The notes below the pieces were generated by a model. The model did not search any database. It saw only the letters and a program-made list of their open reading frames with translations, and was not told where the DNA came from. The position numbers were made by a program, and so were the translations under genes. Of a DNA stretch of 33,398 nucleotides, positions 23,437 through 31,001 are shown piece after piece (position 1 is the first letter of the stretch; every line of letters starts with the position of its first letter). Source of the stretch: Pseudoflavonifractor sp. 60 (GTDB lineage Bacteria; Bacillota; Clostridia; Oscillospirales; Oscillospiraceae); the NCBI RefSeq assembly GCF_009911645.1, contig NZ_QWKI01000109.1, positions 1 through 33,398 on the forward strand, read 5' to 3'.

Positions 23437-23476
23437 TTTCCCTTGTTTCAGCCCGTAAGGGCAAAAACAAGGGAAA
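23437..23476 (+). terminator. Hairpin after int, overlapping candidate attR
   Basis: TTTCCCTTGTTT (23437-23448) and AAACAAGGGAAA (23465-23476) are perfect 12-bp inverted arms. The hairpin can end the integrase transcript, but it also contains the right direct repeat, so it probably doubles as the recombination site. Confidence 0.6.
23456..23476 (+). repeat. Inner direct repeat, candidate attR
   Basis: This 21-bp sequence begins TAAGGGCAAAAACAAGGGA and matches 6704-6724 at 20 of 21 positions. It begins 23 bp behind the int stop codon. The pair defines an element of about 16.75 kb. Confidence 0.6.
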
Positions 23477-23541
23477 ACACATAAGGTTTGAACTTGTAAT
23501 CGGAGGAAGGCCCTGATATATCAGGATTTTTAGAGGATTTA

Positions 23542-23564
23542 CCCGATAAATTGGAATTTATCTT
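23542..23564 (+). repeat. Outer direct repeat, right (candidate element boundary)
   Basis: This matches 6537-6559 at 20 of 23 positions and overlaps the last codons of the GNAT gene on the minus strand. It may show that the insertion hit, or duplicated, the 3' end of this gene, or mark the edge of a larger insertion. Confidence 0.45.
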
Positions 23565-24004
23565 TCTAACTTAACAAGATATTCGGTGGTATCTTCTTCA
23601 AACTTTTTCTGACCTGTCAAATGAAAGCCATGCCTTTGGTAAAAAGAAATTGCCCTAATATTTTTTTCTAATGCCCATAAATTATTTGCATGGAGTTCTT
23701 TCATTGCAAATTCAATCAGTTTATTGCCAATTCCCTCGCCTTGAAAAGACGTATCTACATATAATTTACAAATTTCTGTTCCGTCCATTTGAATAAAGCC
23801 CTTTATCACCACATTATCAAATACATATATGTTTTTGATAATTTCATCTTTTTTGAAGTAATTATCTACTAATGAAACAACTTGCAGCTCCCCAAAGGAA
23901 AAACTTTCATCTTTGAATATAGGAAAAAAATTTATCCGATTATTGAATACATATATTTCAGCTACTCTTGATAAATCATCTATTATTGCTTTTCTAATAT
24001 ACAT
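23558..24004 (-). CDS. GNAT-family N-acetyltransferase
   Basis: A 148-aa single-domain acetyltransferase that would move an acetyl group from acetyl-CoA to an amine. It opens with the usual MYIRKAIIDDLSRVAEIY. Motif A is CKLYVDTSFQGEGIGNKLIE, with the Q/RxxGxG/A pyrophosphate loop as QGEGIG. Motif B is the C-terminal ALEKNIRAISFYQRHGF. The substrate is unknown; small GNATs of this kind include antibiotic and protein N-acetyltransferases. AAAGGAAAC precedes ATG 24004 and a strong promoter reads into it. The gene is strikingly AT-rich (many aaa, att, ttt codons) against its GC-rich host neighbours, so it was probably acquired horizontally, with or before the adjacent element. Confidence 0.9.
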   Translation of the reverse strand: MYIRKAIIDDLSRVAEIYVFNNRINFFPIFKDESFSFGELQVVSLVDNYFKKDEIIKNIYVFDNVVIKGFIQMDGTEICKLYVDTSFQGEGIGNKLIEFAMKELHANNLWALEKNIRAISFYQRHGFHLTGQKKFEEDTTEYLVKLER

Positions 24005-24041
24005 CTTTTGTTTCCTTTACAAATTCTGATTTGTCGAGCTG

Positions 24042-24070
24042 ATTATATCATAGCCAAAATTCATGTTCAA
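24042..24070 (-). promoter_or_regulatory. Promoter of the GNAT gene
   Basis: On the minus strand TTGAAC (24065-24070), a 17-bp spacer and TATAAT (24042-24047), about 38 bp upstream of the ATG. Confidence 0.78.
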
Positions 24071-24428
24071 GCCTGCGTTGGTGAAATCACCGACGGGCAA
24101 AGCTGTCAACACAGAAGAGAAAAGGGATTTTTTGCGTTTCTTCAATTCGCAAAGCAGAGAAAATTTGCAGCGCGGGCCGGGGTCGTTTCACCTTGTGATG
24201 CCGCAGGAGCGCACAAGCGGCGAAGCCGCTTGCCCCCTTTGGCAAAGGGGGCCCTTGAGCGAAGCGAAGGCGGGGGATTGTCTTAGGAAAGCTGCTTCAA
24301 TTTGAGTGTTTAAGTAGAAGAAGTGCTTACAAGTCAATCCCGCCCCTGCTTCACAGGGTCATAAAGGGGCAGGCTAGGGTCGTCCCACCCTCCAAAATAT
24401 TTACCTTTAAAATTCATGGAATATTTAT
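24071..24428. other. Non-coding region upstream of zapA containing the second repeat
   Basis: No gene is credible. The first part contains a GGGATTTTTTGCG stretch that also occurs upstream of the glyS promoter (6433-6445). The middle part is the palindromic repeat at 24212-24300. The rest, up to the zapA promoter, shows no recognisable structure. Confidence 0.5.
24212..24300. repeat. Intergenic palindromic repeat, copy 2
   Basis: It contains the palindromes CAAGCGGC-gaa-GCCGCTTG and CCCCCTTTGGCAAAGGGGG, then TTGAGCGAAGCGAAGG and GGGGGATTGTCTTAGGAAA. It agrees closely with copy 3 at 33301-33398 over its whole length and with copy 1 in the palindromic half. Confidence 0.85.
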
Positions 24429-24457
24429 TTTCCAAATGTGCCCGGATGTGATATAAT
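24429..24457 (+). promoter_or_regulatory. Promoter of the zapA gene row
   Basis: TTTCCA (24429-24434), 17 bp, TATAAT (24452-24457). A 7-bp dyad TTTGGGG/CCCCAAA (24473-24493) lies in the 5' untranslated region before the GGGGGAGG ribosome-binding site. Confidence 0.7.
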
Positions 24458-24512
24458 GTTTCCATCTTGTAATTTGGGGAAGTGTGCCCCAAAATAAGGG
24501 GGAGGAAGGGAA

Positions 24513-24827
24513 ATGAGAAATCGAGTGGCGGTTACCATTGGCGGAAAGGAGTACACCATGGTAGCTGCGGAGGACGAGGTCTATGTCCGCCGGTGCGCCG
24601 AGCTGGTGAACCAGCAGCTTCAGGAGGTGACCAGAGACGGACGTCTTTCTCAGGCGGACGCGGCGGTGCTGGCGGCCATGAATGTGGCGGACCTGCTGCT
24701 GAAGGAGCAGGAGGCCGCTGAAAACCTGCGCCGTCAGGTGAAGGAGAACCTGGAGGAGGCAAACACCCTGAAGCTGGAGCTGTCCGAGGCCAAGCGAGAG
24801 ATTTTTAAGCTGGGAAGCAAAAAATAA
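24513..24827 (+). CDS. zapA: Cell division protein ZapA
   Basis: A 104-aa ZapA family protein that binds FtsZ and bundles protofilaments at the division ring. The N-terminal part NRVAVTIGGKEYTMVAAED is the usual beta-hairpin, followed by a helix with VRRCAELVNQQLQEV. The C-terminal half (residues 55-100) is a long coiled coil that gives the dimer/tetramer, containing the family-typical AAVLAAMNVADLLLKEQE. GGGGGAGGAAGG precedes the ATG. It is the first gene of a plus-strand row, and the zapA-U32 peptidase order is common in Clostridia. Confidence 0.92.
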   Translation: MRNRVAVTIGGKEYTMVAAEDEVYVRRCAELVNQQLQEVTRDGRLSQADAAVLAAMNVADLLLKEQEAAENLRRQVKENLEEANTLKLELSEAKREIFKLGSKK

Positions 24828-24892
24828 GCTCTGTCCGCCCGGCGGCACAGTCGGGCGGATCCGATTTCACACAGGAAAGGAGGCGCCCGGAG

Positions 24893-26974
24893 ATGGAACT
24901 GCTCTCCCCTGCCGGCTCCATGGAGGCGGTGACTGCCGCTGTGCAGAATGGAGCGGACGCCGTCTATTTTGGATATGGAGACTTCAACGCCCGCCGCGGC
25001 GCCAGGAATCTTTCCCCGGAGGAGGCCGCGGCGGCGGTTTCTTACTGCCATCTCCGGGGGTGCAGAGTCAACCTGACGCTGAATACCCTGCTCACCGACC
25101 GGGAACTGCCCGCCGCCGCAGAGCTGGCCGCCCACGCCAGCGACATCGGTGTGGACGCGGTGATCGTCCAGGACCTGGGGGCGGTGCGGATGCTGCGCCA
25201 GTCGGTGCCGGAGCTGCCCATCCACGGCTCGACCCAGATGACGGTCCACTCCCTGGACGGAGTGAAGCTGTGCGCCGACCTGGGGATGACCCGAGTGGTG
25301 CTGGGCCGGGAGCTGAGCCGGGACCAGATCGCCTATATCTGTCAAAATTCTCCCATTGAAATTGAGGTCTTCGGCCACGGAGCCCTGTGTATGTGCTGGT
25401 CTGGGCAGTGCTTTTTCTCCTCGGTCATCGGGGGGCGCAGCGGCAACCGGGGGATGTGCGCCCAGCCCTGCCGGCTGAACTACGGCTGGAACGGCAAGGC
25501 CAACGAGTACCCCCTGTCCCTCAAGGACCTGTCCCTGGCGGGGCACCTGGGGGAGCTGCGGGACATGGGTGTGGCCTGCCTGAAGCTGGAGGGGCGGATG
25601 AAGCGGCCCGAGTATGTGGCCATTGTGACAGGGATTTACGCCCGGGCCCTGAAGGAGGACCGGGAGCCCACCGCGGAGGAGCTGGATATTCTGGAGAAGA
25701 CCTTCTCCCGCCAGGGCTTTACCGAGGGATATTTTATGGGAAAGCGGGGCCCCGATATGTTTGGGACCCGCCAGGAGGAGAAGGAGCCCAAGGAGCTCTA
25801 CGCCCAGGCCCGGGCCACCTACGAGAGCGGGGAGAACCGGAAGGAGCCGGTGCGGATGTACGCCCTGATTGAGGCGGGCCAGCCTGCCCAGGCGGCGGCG
25901 GAGGACCGTCAAGGCCATGTGGTCCGGGCCGAGGGTCCTGTGCCGGAGCCCGCCCGAAACGTGCCGCTGACCCAGGAGAAGGTGGAGGGCCAGCTCCAGC
26001 GCACCGGAGGGACCCCCTTCGTCTGTGAAAAGGCGGTGGTCCGGGTGGAGGAGGGACTTTCCCTGCCTCTGTCCGCCCTAAACGATATGCGCCGCCGCTG
26101 TCTGGAGGAGCTCTCCCGGCAGCGCCAGCAGGCCCCCAAGCGCCGCCGGGAGCCCTTCCAGCCCGGAGTGCGCTACGACAATCCAAAACAGCCCCCGGTG
26201 TTCACTCTGTCGGTGCGGACAGCGGGCCAGCTGAGCACAGAGCTGCTGACATTAAAGCCCGCCCTGGTCTATCTGCCCGCCGGAGAGGGGGCCGCCCATC
26301 CCGAGGCGGTGGACCGCTGCCGGAAAGCGGGGGTCCCGGTGGCCGCGATCCTGCCCCGCATCTGCACCGACGCCCAGCTGCCCCGGCTGGAGGGGGAGCT
26401 CATCGCCCTGCGGGAGGCGGGGGTGGACCAGGCCCTGGCCGGCGCTTGGGGGGCGGTGCGCCGGGCCCAGCGGCTGGGCTTCCAGGTCCGGGGGGACTAC
26501 GGCCTGGGGGTCTATAACAGCCAGACCATGAAGGAGCTGAAGCGGCTGGGGCTCATCTCGGCCACCGTCTCCTTTGAGATGAAATTCCCCCAGATCCGGG
26601 ATATCTCCAAAACCATCCCCATGGAGTTCATCGCCTACGGCCGCCTGCCCCTGATGATTACCGAAAACTGCATCATCCACAACCACTCCGGCCAGCATAC
26701 CTGCGGCAATGTGAACCTGCTCACCGACCGGAAGGGGGAGCGGTTCCCGGTGGTCCAGGCCTGGGGCTGCCGGAACGAGATCTTGAACTCCAAAAAGCTG
26801 TTCCTGGCGGACAAGGCCCGGGACTGGCAGAAGCTGGGGCTGTGGGCGGGGCGGCTGGTCTTCACCACCGAGAACGCCCTGGAGTGCGTCCAGGTGCTGG
26901 AGCGGTATCTGGGCCGGGGAAAATACCAGCCCAACGACTTCACCCGGGGGCTGTACTACCGGGATGTGGAGTGA
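24893..26974 (+). CDS. U32 family peptidase-like RNA hydroxylation protein (RlhA-like)
   Basis: A 693-aa U32 protein. Its TIM-barrel-like N-terminal part begins MELLSPAGSMEAVTAAVQNG, then ADAVYFGYGDFNAR. The signature EVFGHGALCMCWSGQCFFSS, followed by GGRSGNRGMCAQPCR, carries the conserved cysteines (about residues 162-200) thought to hold an Fe-S cluster. The C-terminal ~350 residues (DUF3656-like insertion, then a second barrel half ending in NCIIHNHSGQHTCG) give the long RlhA-type architecture. E. coli RlhA hydroxylates 23S rRNA C2501, and TrhP is the short tRNA-specific relative. The older peptidase label is probably misleading. AAAGGAGG lies 9 nt before ATG 24893. It is part of the zapA gene row. 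Confidence 0.88.
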   Translation: MELLSPAGSMEAVTAAVQNGADAVYFGYGDFNARRGARNLSPEEAAAAVSYCHLRGCRVNLTLNTLLTDRELPAAAELAAHASDIGVDAVIVQDLGAVRMLRQSVPELPIHGSTQMTVHSLDGVKLCADLGMTRVVLGRELSRDQIAYICQNSPIEIEVFGHGALCMCWSGQCFFSSVIGGRSGNRGMCAQPCRLNYGWNGKANEYPLSLKDLSLAGHLGELRDMGVACLKLEGRMKRPEYVAIVTGIYARALKEDREPTAEELDILEKTFSRQGFTEGYFMGKRGPDMFGTRQEEKEPKELYAQARATYESGENRKEPVRMYALIEAGQPAQAAAEDRQGHVVRAEGPVPEPARNVPLTQEKVEGQLQRTGGTPFVCEKAVVRVEEGLSLPLSALNDMRRRCLEELSRQRQQAPKRRREPFQPGVRYDNPKQPPVFTLSVRTAGQLSTELLTLKPALVYLPAGEGAAHPEAVDRCRKAGVPVAAILPRICTDAQLPRLEGELIALREAGVDQALAGAWGAVRRAQRLGFQVRGDYGLGVYNSQTMKELKRLGLISATVSFEMKFPQIRDISKTIPMEFIAYGRLPLMITENCIIHNHSGQHTCGNVNLLTDRKGERFPVVQAWGCRNEILNSKKLFLADKARDWQKLGLWAGRLVFTTENALECVQVLERYLGRGKYQPNDFTRGLYYRDVE

Positions 26975-26988
26975 AAGGACGGTCCCTT

Positions 26989-27363
26989 ATGCCAACAGAT
27001 GAAATTGAGAATATGCTGATCCAATCGGTCCACTCGGACAAGGCCGCAGACCGGTTCTTTTTGGAGCATACAAGCAGCGAGGAGCTTTTCGGCGCACTGC
27101 TGAACATCGTGGAGACAAGCGAGTCGGGGGACGCCAGAATGGAAGGGGCCTATTGGATATCCAAGTTTGATGAGGCTTTGCTGGCCCAGGCGGAAGAGCG
27201 ACTGCTGGTTCTTATGGACTGCGGGTGGGACTCTGTGGCGGTGCATATTATGATCGCCCTGTCCAGGATCAAGTCCAGGGCCGCGCTGACAAAGATCATC
27301 GACCAGCGGATCAGGCCCCATCTGTATTGGGAGTCAGTTGCGCTGTGCAACTACCTGTTATAA
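26989..27363 (+). CDS. Small HEAT-like hypothetical protein
   Basis: A 124-aa soluble protein, all helical, with two or three helix pairs resembling HEAT repeats (EEARMEG-like and VAVHIMIALSRIKSRAALTK). I recognise no family or catalytic residue. AAAGGAC stands ahead of ATG 26989, 14 nt after the U32 stop, and it ends 13 nt before endonuclease V. Longer in-frame starts lie inside the U32 gene and are rejected. It may be a binding protein for an operon partner, but nothing in the sequence tells which. Confidence 0.7.
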   Translation: MPTDEIENMLIQSVHSDKAADRFFLEHTSSEELFGALLNIVETSESGDARMEGAYWISKFDEALLAQAEERLLVLMDCGWDSVAVHIMIALSRIKSRAALTKIIDQRIRPHLYWESVALCNYLL

Positions 27364-27376
27364 GGAGGGACGGCCC

Positions 27377-28084
27377 ATGCTGGACCCGAGGGGATTTTCC
27401 GGGCTCACCCAGGGGGACTGCGTCAGGATCCAGGAGGAGCTGGCCGGTCAGGTGGTCCAGAGCGGTCCCCTGACCCTGGAGAGCCTCCGGAGGGTTGCCG
27501 GGGTGGACCTGGCCTACTGGCGGGAGGGGGACAGAGAGCGGGCGGTGTGCTGCATCGTGGTCATCCAGCTCCCGGAGCGGACCGTGGTGGAAAAGTGCTG
27601 GGCCGCAGGGGATGTGACCTTTCCCTACATCCCCGGCTGTCTGGCCTTTCGGGAGCTGCCCCTGGTGGTGGAGGCTGCCGCCCTGCTGGAGCACCGGCCC
27701 GACCTGTTTGTCTTTGACGGCAACGGCATCCTCCACCCCCGGTCCATGGGGCTGGCGTCCCACGCCTCCTTTTACCTCAACACCCCCACGGTGGGGATGG
27801 CAAAGAGTTATTTTAAGGTGGAGGGGGCCCGATTTGACCCGCCCGGCCCGGAGGCGGGGATGAGCTCCGACATTGTCAGGGAGGGCCGAGTGCTGGGCCG
27901 GGCTCTGCGCACCCGCCGGGAGGTCCGGCCCATCTTTGTCTCAGTGGGCAACTGGATCGACCTGGACACCGCCTGCAAGCTGGCCCTGGCGCTGACCGAC
28001 CAGGAGAGCCACATCCCCATCCCGACCCGGTACGCCGACCTGGAGACCCATATCCAGCGGGAGACCCTCCGGGGGGTGGGCTAA
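27377..28084 (+). CDS. nfi: Endonuclease V (deoxyinosine 3' endonuclease)
   Basis: A 235-aa nuclease that nicks DNA one nucleotide 3' of deaminated adenine (hypoxanthine) to start repair, and may also act on inosine-containing RNA. The family residues are present: D44 in VAGVDLAY, E93 in LAFRELP, D114 in FVFDGNG and the following HPR (H120-R122), and K143 in TPTVGMAKSYF. The wedge motif PYIPG (about 84-88) opens the substrate. TAAGGAGGGACGGCCC precedes ATG 27377, and the first ATG of the open frame (27338) lies in the preceding gene. Together with the dUTPase downstream it forms a nucleotide-hygiene theme within the row. Confidence 0.93.
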   Translation: MLDPRGFSGLTQGDCVRIQEELAGQVVQSGPLTLESLRRVAGVDLAYWREGDRERAVCCIVVIQLPERTVVEKCWAAGDVTFPYIPGCLAFRELPLVVEAAALLEHRPDLFVFDGNGILHPRSMGLASHASFYLNTPTVGMAKSYFKVEGARFDPPGPEAGMSSDIVREGRVLGRALRTRREVRPIFVSVGNWIDLDTACKLALALTDQESHIPIPTRYADLETHIQRETLRGVG

Positions 28085-28099
28085 GAGGAGTGAAATACC

Positions 28100-28591
28100 A
28101 TGCGCCTGGAATTTGGTCAATTTATTATTAACGCCGACCCGGAGGGCACCCGGGCCTACTATGAGACAGACCCGGGCATCACCTGCACCTGCTCCGGCTG
28201 CCGGAACTACGCCCGGGCGGCGGCGGTCTTTCCGGCGGAGCTTTTGGCGTTTTTCCACGCCTTGGGCATCGACCCCCAAAAACCGGCGGAGGTCTATGTG
28301 AACTGCACCCAGGCAGATGGGCGGCTGTGGTACGGCGGCTTCTACCATCTGCGGGGGCGGCTGCTCCAGGGGGAGGGCGGCTGGTATACCGTGGCGGAGG
28401 ACGGCACAAGCAAGACCCGCGCCTGGGACCGGGAGAGCTGTTACCTGGCGGCGGAGAATTTCCGCGTGGCCTTCACCGAGGACGCCGCCCTGGTGGCCCC
28501 GGACTTCCCCCGGCCCGTCTTGCAGCTGGAGATTGACGCATCCCTCCCCTGGCTGCTGGAGGAGGAGAACGACAACCCCAAAATGGAGTGA
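28100..28591 (+). CDS. Hypothetical protein with a CxC-x2-C motif
   Basis: A 163-aa protein of unknown function. The three cysteines of ITCTCSGCRNYA (C29, C31, C34) look like part of a metal-binding site. Two aromatic-rich stretches (GRLWYGGFYHLRG, GGWYTVAED) follow, and the acidic C-terminus ends LPWLLEEENDNP. It has no signal peptide or membrane segment. GAGGAGTGAAATACC precedes the ATG, 15 nt after endonuclease V, and it ends 6 nt before the LuxE-like gene. I see no basis for a functional call. Confidence 0.7.
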   Translation: MRLEFGQFIINADPEGTRAYYETDPGITCTCSGCRNYARAAAVFPAELLAFFHALGIDPQKPAEVYVNCTQADGRLWYGGFYHLRGRLLQGEGGWYTVAEDGTSKTRAWDRESCYLAAENFRVAFTEDAALVAPDFPRPVLQLEIDASLPWLLEEENDNPKME

Positions 28592-28597
28592 ACTGTT

Positions 28598-29722
28598 ATG
28601 CTCAGCCGCCAAAAATTGTTCTGGCTCAGCCCGCCCTACGACCTGCCCGGCTCGGACCGGCGCTTTCTCCGGGCCGTCCGGGACAACTGCGCCTACCACA
28701 TCAGCCACTGCCCGGAGTACCGGGCCATCTGCAAGGCGGAGGGCTTTTCCCCTGATGATATCAAAACCGTGGAGGACCTGGCGAAGCTCCCCCTTCTGCC
28801 CACTCTGTTTTTCAAGCGCCACGCCGTCTTCTCCATGCCCCAGTGGCGGATGGGAATGAAGGTGACCTCCTCGGGGACCAGCGGCAGCTTTAGCCGGGTC
28901 GGCTTCGACTGGGGCTGCATCTTCGCCGAGATCCCCATGGTGCTGCGGCTGGGCTTTTACCACAGTTTGGTCTCCCCCCGGCCCGCCCACTATGTTGTGC
29001 TGGGCTACAAGCCGGGGAAGCAGGACCGGATGGGGGTTGCCCGGACCATGTTCGGCCTGACCCACTTCGCCCCGCCCCTCAGCCGAAGCTATGCCCTGCG
29101 GTGGCGGAATGGGAGCTACGTCCCCGACCTGGACGGCTCGGTGAAGCGGCTCCGGGCTCTGGAGCGGTCTCCCTTCCCCACACGGATTGTGGCCTTCCCC
29201 TCCTACCTGTGGTTCGGCCTGAAGCGGATGGAGGAGCTGGGCCTGTCGGTGCGGCTGCCCAGGGGGTCGAAGATCCTCCTGGCCGGGGGCTGGAAGCAGC
29301 ACTACGCCCAGGAGGTGGACAAGGGGACCCTCTACGCCCTGGCAGAGCGGGTGCTGGGGATTTCGGAGGACTGCGTCCACGAGTTCTTCGGGGCGGTGGA
29401 GCACCCGGTGTTCTTTAACAGCTGCAAAAATCACCGCTTCCACGTCCCCGTCTACTCCCGGGTCCTCATCCGGGACGTGTATACCCTGAAGCCCCTGCCC
29501 ATGGGGGAGGTGGGGCTGGTGAATCTGATTACGCCATTGATCAACGCCACGCCGGTGACCAGCGCCATGACCGACGACCTGGGGATGCTGACCCCCGGGG
29601 AGTCCTGCGGCTGTGGCCTGAAATCCCCTGTCCTCACCATCCTGGGCCGGGCGGGGCTGGCCGATATTACCACCTGTGCCGCCGGGGCGGCGGAGCTGCT
29701 GGGAAAGGGGGAGGGATTTTGA
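28598..29722 (+). CDS. LuxE-like acyl-protein synthetase (acyl-adenylating)
   Basis: A 374-aa member of the LuxE/PaaK adenylate-forming group. The ATP-binding signature appears as VTSSGTSGSFSRVGFDW (about 88-104). The C-terminal part carries the conserved HEFFGAVEHPVFF and SAMTDDLGMLTPGESCGCG, usual for these enzymes. LuxE activates a fatty acid to acyl-AMP and loads it onto a cysteine, passing it to LuxC. The stop overlaps the next start by 3 nt. LuxE and LuxC thus form a translationally coupled pair, but there is no luciferase (luxAB) or thioesterase (luxD) around. The aldehyde product may serve something other than light emission. Confidence 0.82.
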   Translation: MLSRQKLFWLSPPYDLPGSDRRFLRAVRDNCAYHISHCPEYRAICKAEGFSPDDIKTVEDLAKLPLLPTLFFKRHAVFSMPQWRMGMKVTSSGTSGSFSRVGFDWGCIFAEIPMVLRLGFYHSLVSPRPAHYVVLGYKPGKQDRMGVARTMFGLTHFAPPLSRSYALRWRNGSYVPDLDGSVKRLRALERSPFPTRIVAFPSYLWFGLKRMEELGLSVRLPRGSKILLAGGWKQHYAQEVDKGTLYALAERVLGISEDCVHEFFGAVEHPVFFNSCKNHRFHVPVYSRVLIRDVYTLKPLPMGEVGLVNLITPLINATPVTSAMTDDLGMLTPGESCGCGLKSPVLTILGRAGLADITTCAAGAAELLGKGEGF

Positions 29723-30981
29723 TTTTTGCCGCTGGAACGATCCTCCCCGACGGGGAGCTGAGCCAGACCATAACCCGGCTGGCGGCGGAGGAGGTCCCCC
29801 GGACGCTGAGCGGTCCGCCTCTGGAGCGGGAGGTGGTGCTGGACGCTCTGGACGCCCTGGGCCAGGAGCTGGACAGCGGGGCGCTGGACGGCCTTATTGT
29901 CCAATACGCCCCACCGGGGGCCCGGGAGGCGCTGGAACGGGTCCGGCCTCAGCTCAGCCGGGAGGCGCTGGAGGAGCGGCTGGCCCTGGAGCTGGGGGGT
30001 CTGGCCGGTCCCCGGCGCTTTGGCAGAACGCAGGTCCTTCCCCTGGGGGTCCTGCTCCACGTGGCCCCGGGAAACATGGCCGGGCTGCCCGCTTTCACCG
30101 CCGTGGAGGGGCTGCTCACCGGCAACCTGAACCTGGTAAAACTGCCCCGGGGGGACAAGGGGCTGACCATCGCGGTGTTCCAGAAGCTGACCCAGCTGGA
30201 GCCCCGTCTTGCCCCCTGGCTGTACGCCTTTGACCTGCCCTCCCGGGACACCGCCGCCCTCCGCCGCCTGGCCGCCCTGGCCAACGGCGTGGTCACCTGG
30301 GGCGGGGACGAGGCGGTGCTCGCCATGCGGCGGCTGGCCCCGCCCGGTGCAAAGCTCATTGAGTGGGGCCACCGGCTCAGCTTCGCCTATCTGTCGGAGT
30401 GGCAGGGGCTGGACCTGTCCGGGCTGGCGGAGCACATCGTTCAGACGGGGGGCCTGCTGTGCTCCTCCTGTCAGGTGATTTACCTGGACACCACCTACCT
30501 GTCGGTGGCGGAACAGTTCTGCAAGGAATTTCTCCCGGTGCTGGAGGGAGCCGCCCGGTCCTGGTACACGACCTCCGGTCAGGCGGCCCAGGGGGCGCTG
30601 TACGCCAGAGAGGCGGTGCTGGAGCAGATCGTGGACCGCCCGGAGTCCGGCGACCTGGTCTTTCCTGGGAAAAGCTGCTCTGTGACCCTGCGGCGGGACG
30701 GGACGCTGGAGCTGTCCCACCTCCACGGCAACGTGCTGGTGAAGCGGCTGCCCCGGGAAAAGCTGCTGGAGGCGCTGCCGCTGTACCGGGGGCGGCTCCA
30801 GACGGCGGGCCTGCTGTGCCCCTCCTCCAAGCGGGAGGAGCTGGCCGCCCTGCTGGCCCGGGCGGGGGTCAACCGGATCACTCTTCCCGCACATATGTCC
30901 CGCACCTTCCCCGGAGAGGCCCACGACGGGGAGTACCCTCTGCGCCGGTATGTGCGGGCAGTGGACATAGAGATTCAATAA
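29719..30981 (+). CDS. LuxC-like acyl-CoA/acyl-protein reductase
   Basis: A 420-aa member of the LuxC family of NADPH-dependent fatty acyl reductases, which make aldehydes from the acyl-enzyme supplied by LuxE. It has the aldehyde-dehydrogenase-like fold: PLGVLLHVAPGNMAGLPAFT (cofactor region) and LVKLPRGDKGLTIAVF. The probable catalytic cysteine is in GGLLCSSCQVIYLD (C248, with C251 near it). The start is TTG 29719, embedded in the LuxE stop (TTTGA) and preceded by AAGGGGGAGGG, so translation is coupled. It ends 20 nt before dut. The real acyl chain and physiological role are unknown. Confidence 0.82.
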   Translation: MIFAAGTILPDGELSQTITRLAAEEVPRTLSGPPLEREVVLDALDALGQELDSGALDGLIVQYAPPGAREALERVRPQLSREALEERLALELGGLAGPRRFGRTQVLPLGVLLHVAPGNMAGLPAFTAVEGLLTGNLNLVKLPRGDKGLTIAVFQKLTQLEPRLAPWLYAFDLPSRDTAALRRLAALANGVVTWGGDEAVLAMRRLAPPGAKLIEWGHRLSFAYLSEWQGLDLSGLAEHIVQTGGLLCSSCQVIYLDTTYLSVAEQFCKEFLPVLEGAARSWYTTSGQAAQGALYAREAVLEQIVDRPESGDLVFPGKSCSVTLRRDGTLELSHLHGNVLVKRLPREKLLEALPLYRGRLQTAGLLCPSSKREELAALLARAGVNRITLPAHMSRTFPGEAHDGEYPLRRYVRAVDIEIQ

Positions 30982-31001
30982 AATTTTCAGGAGTTTACAA
31001 T

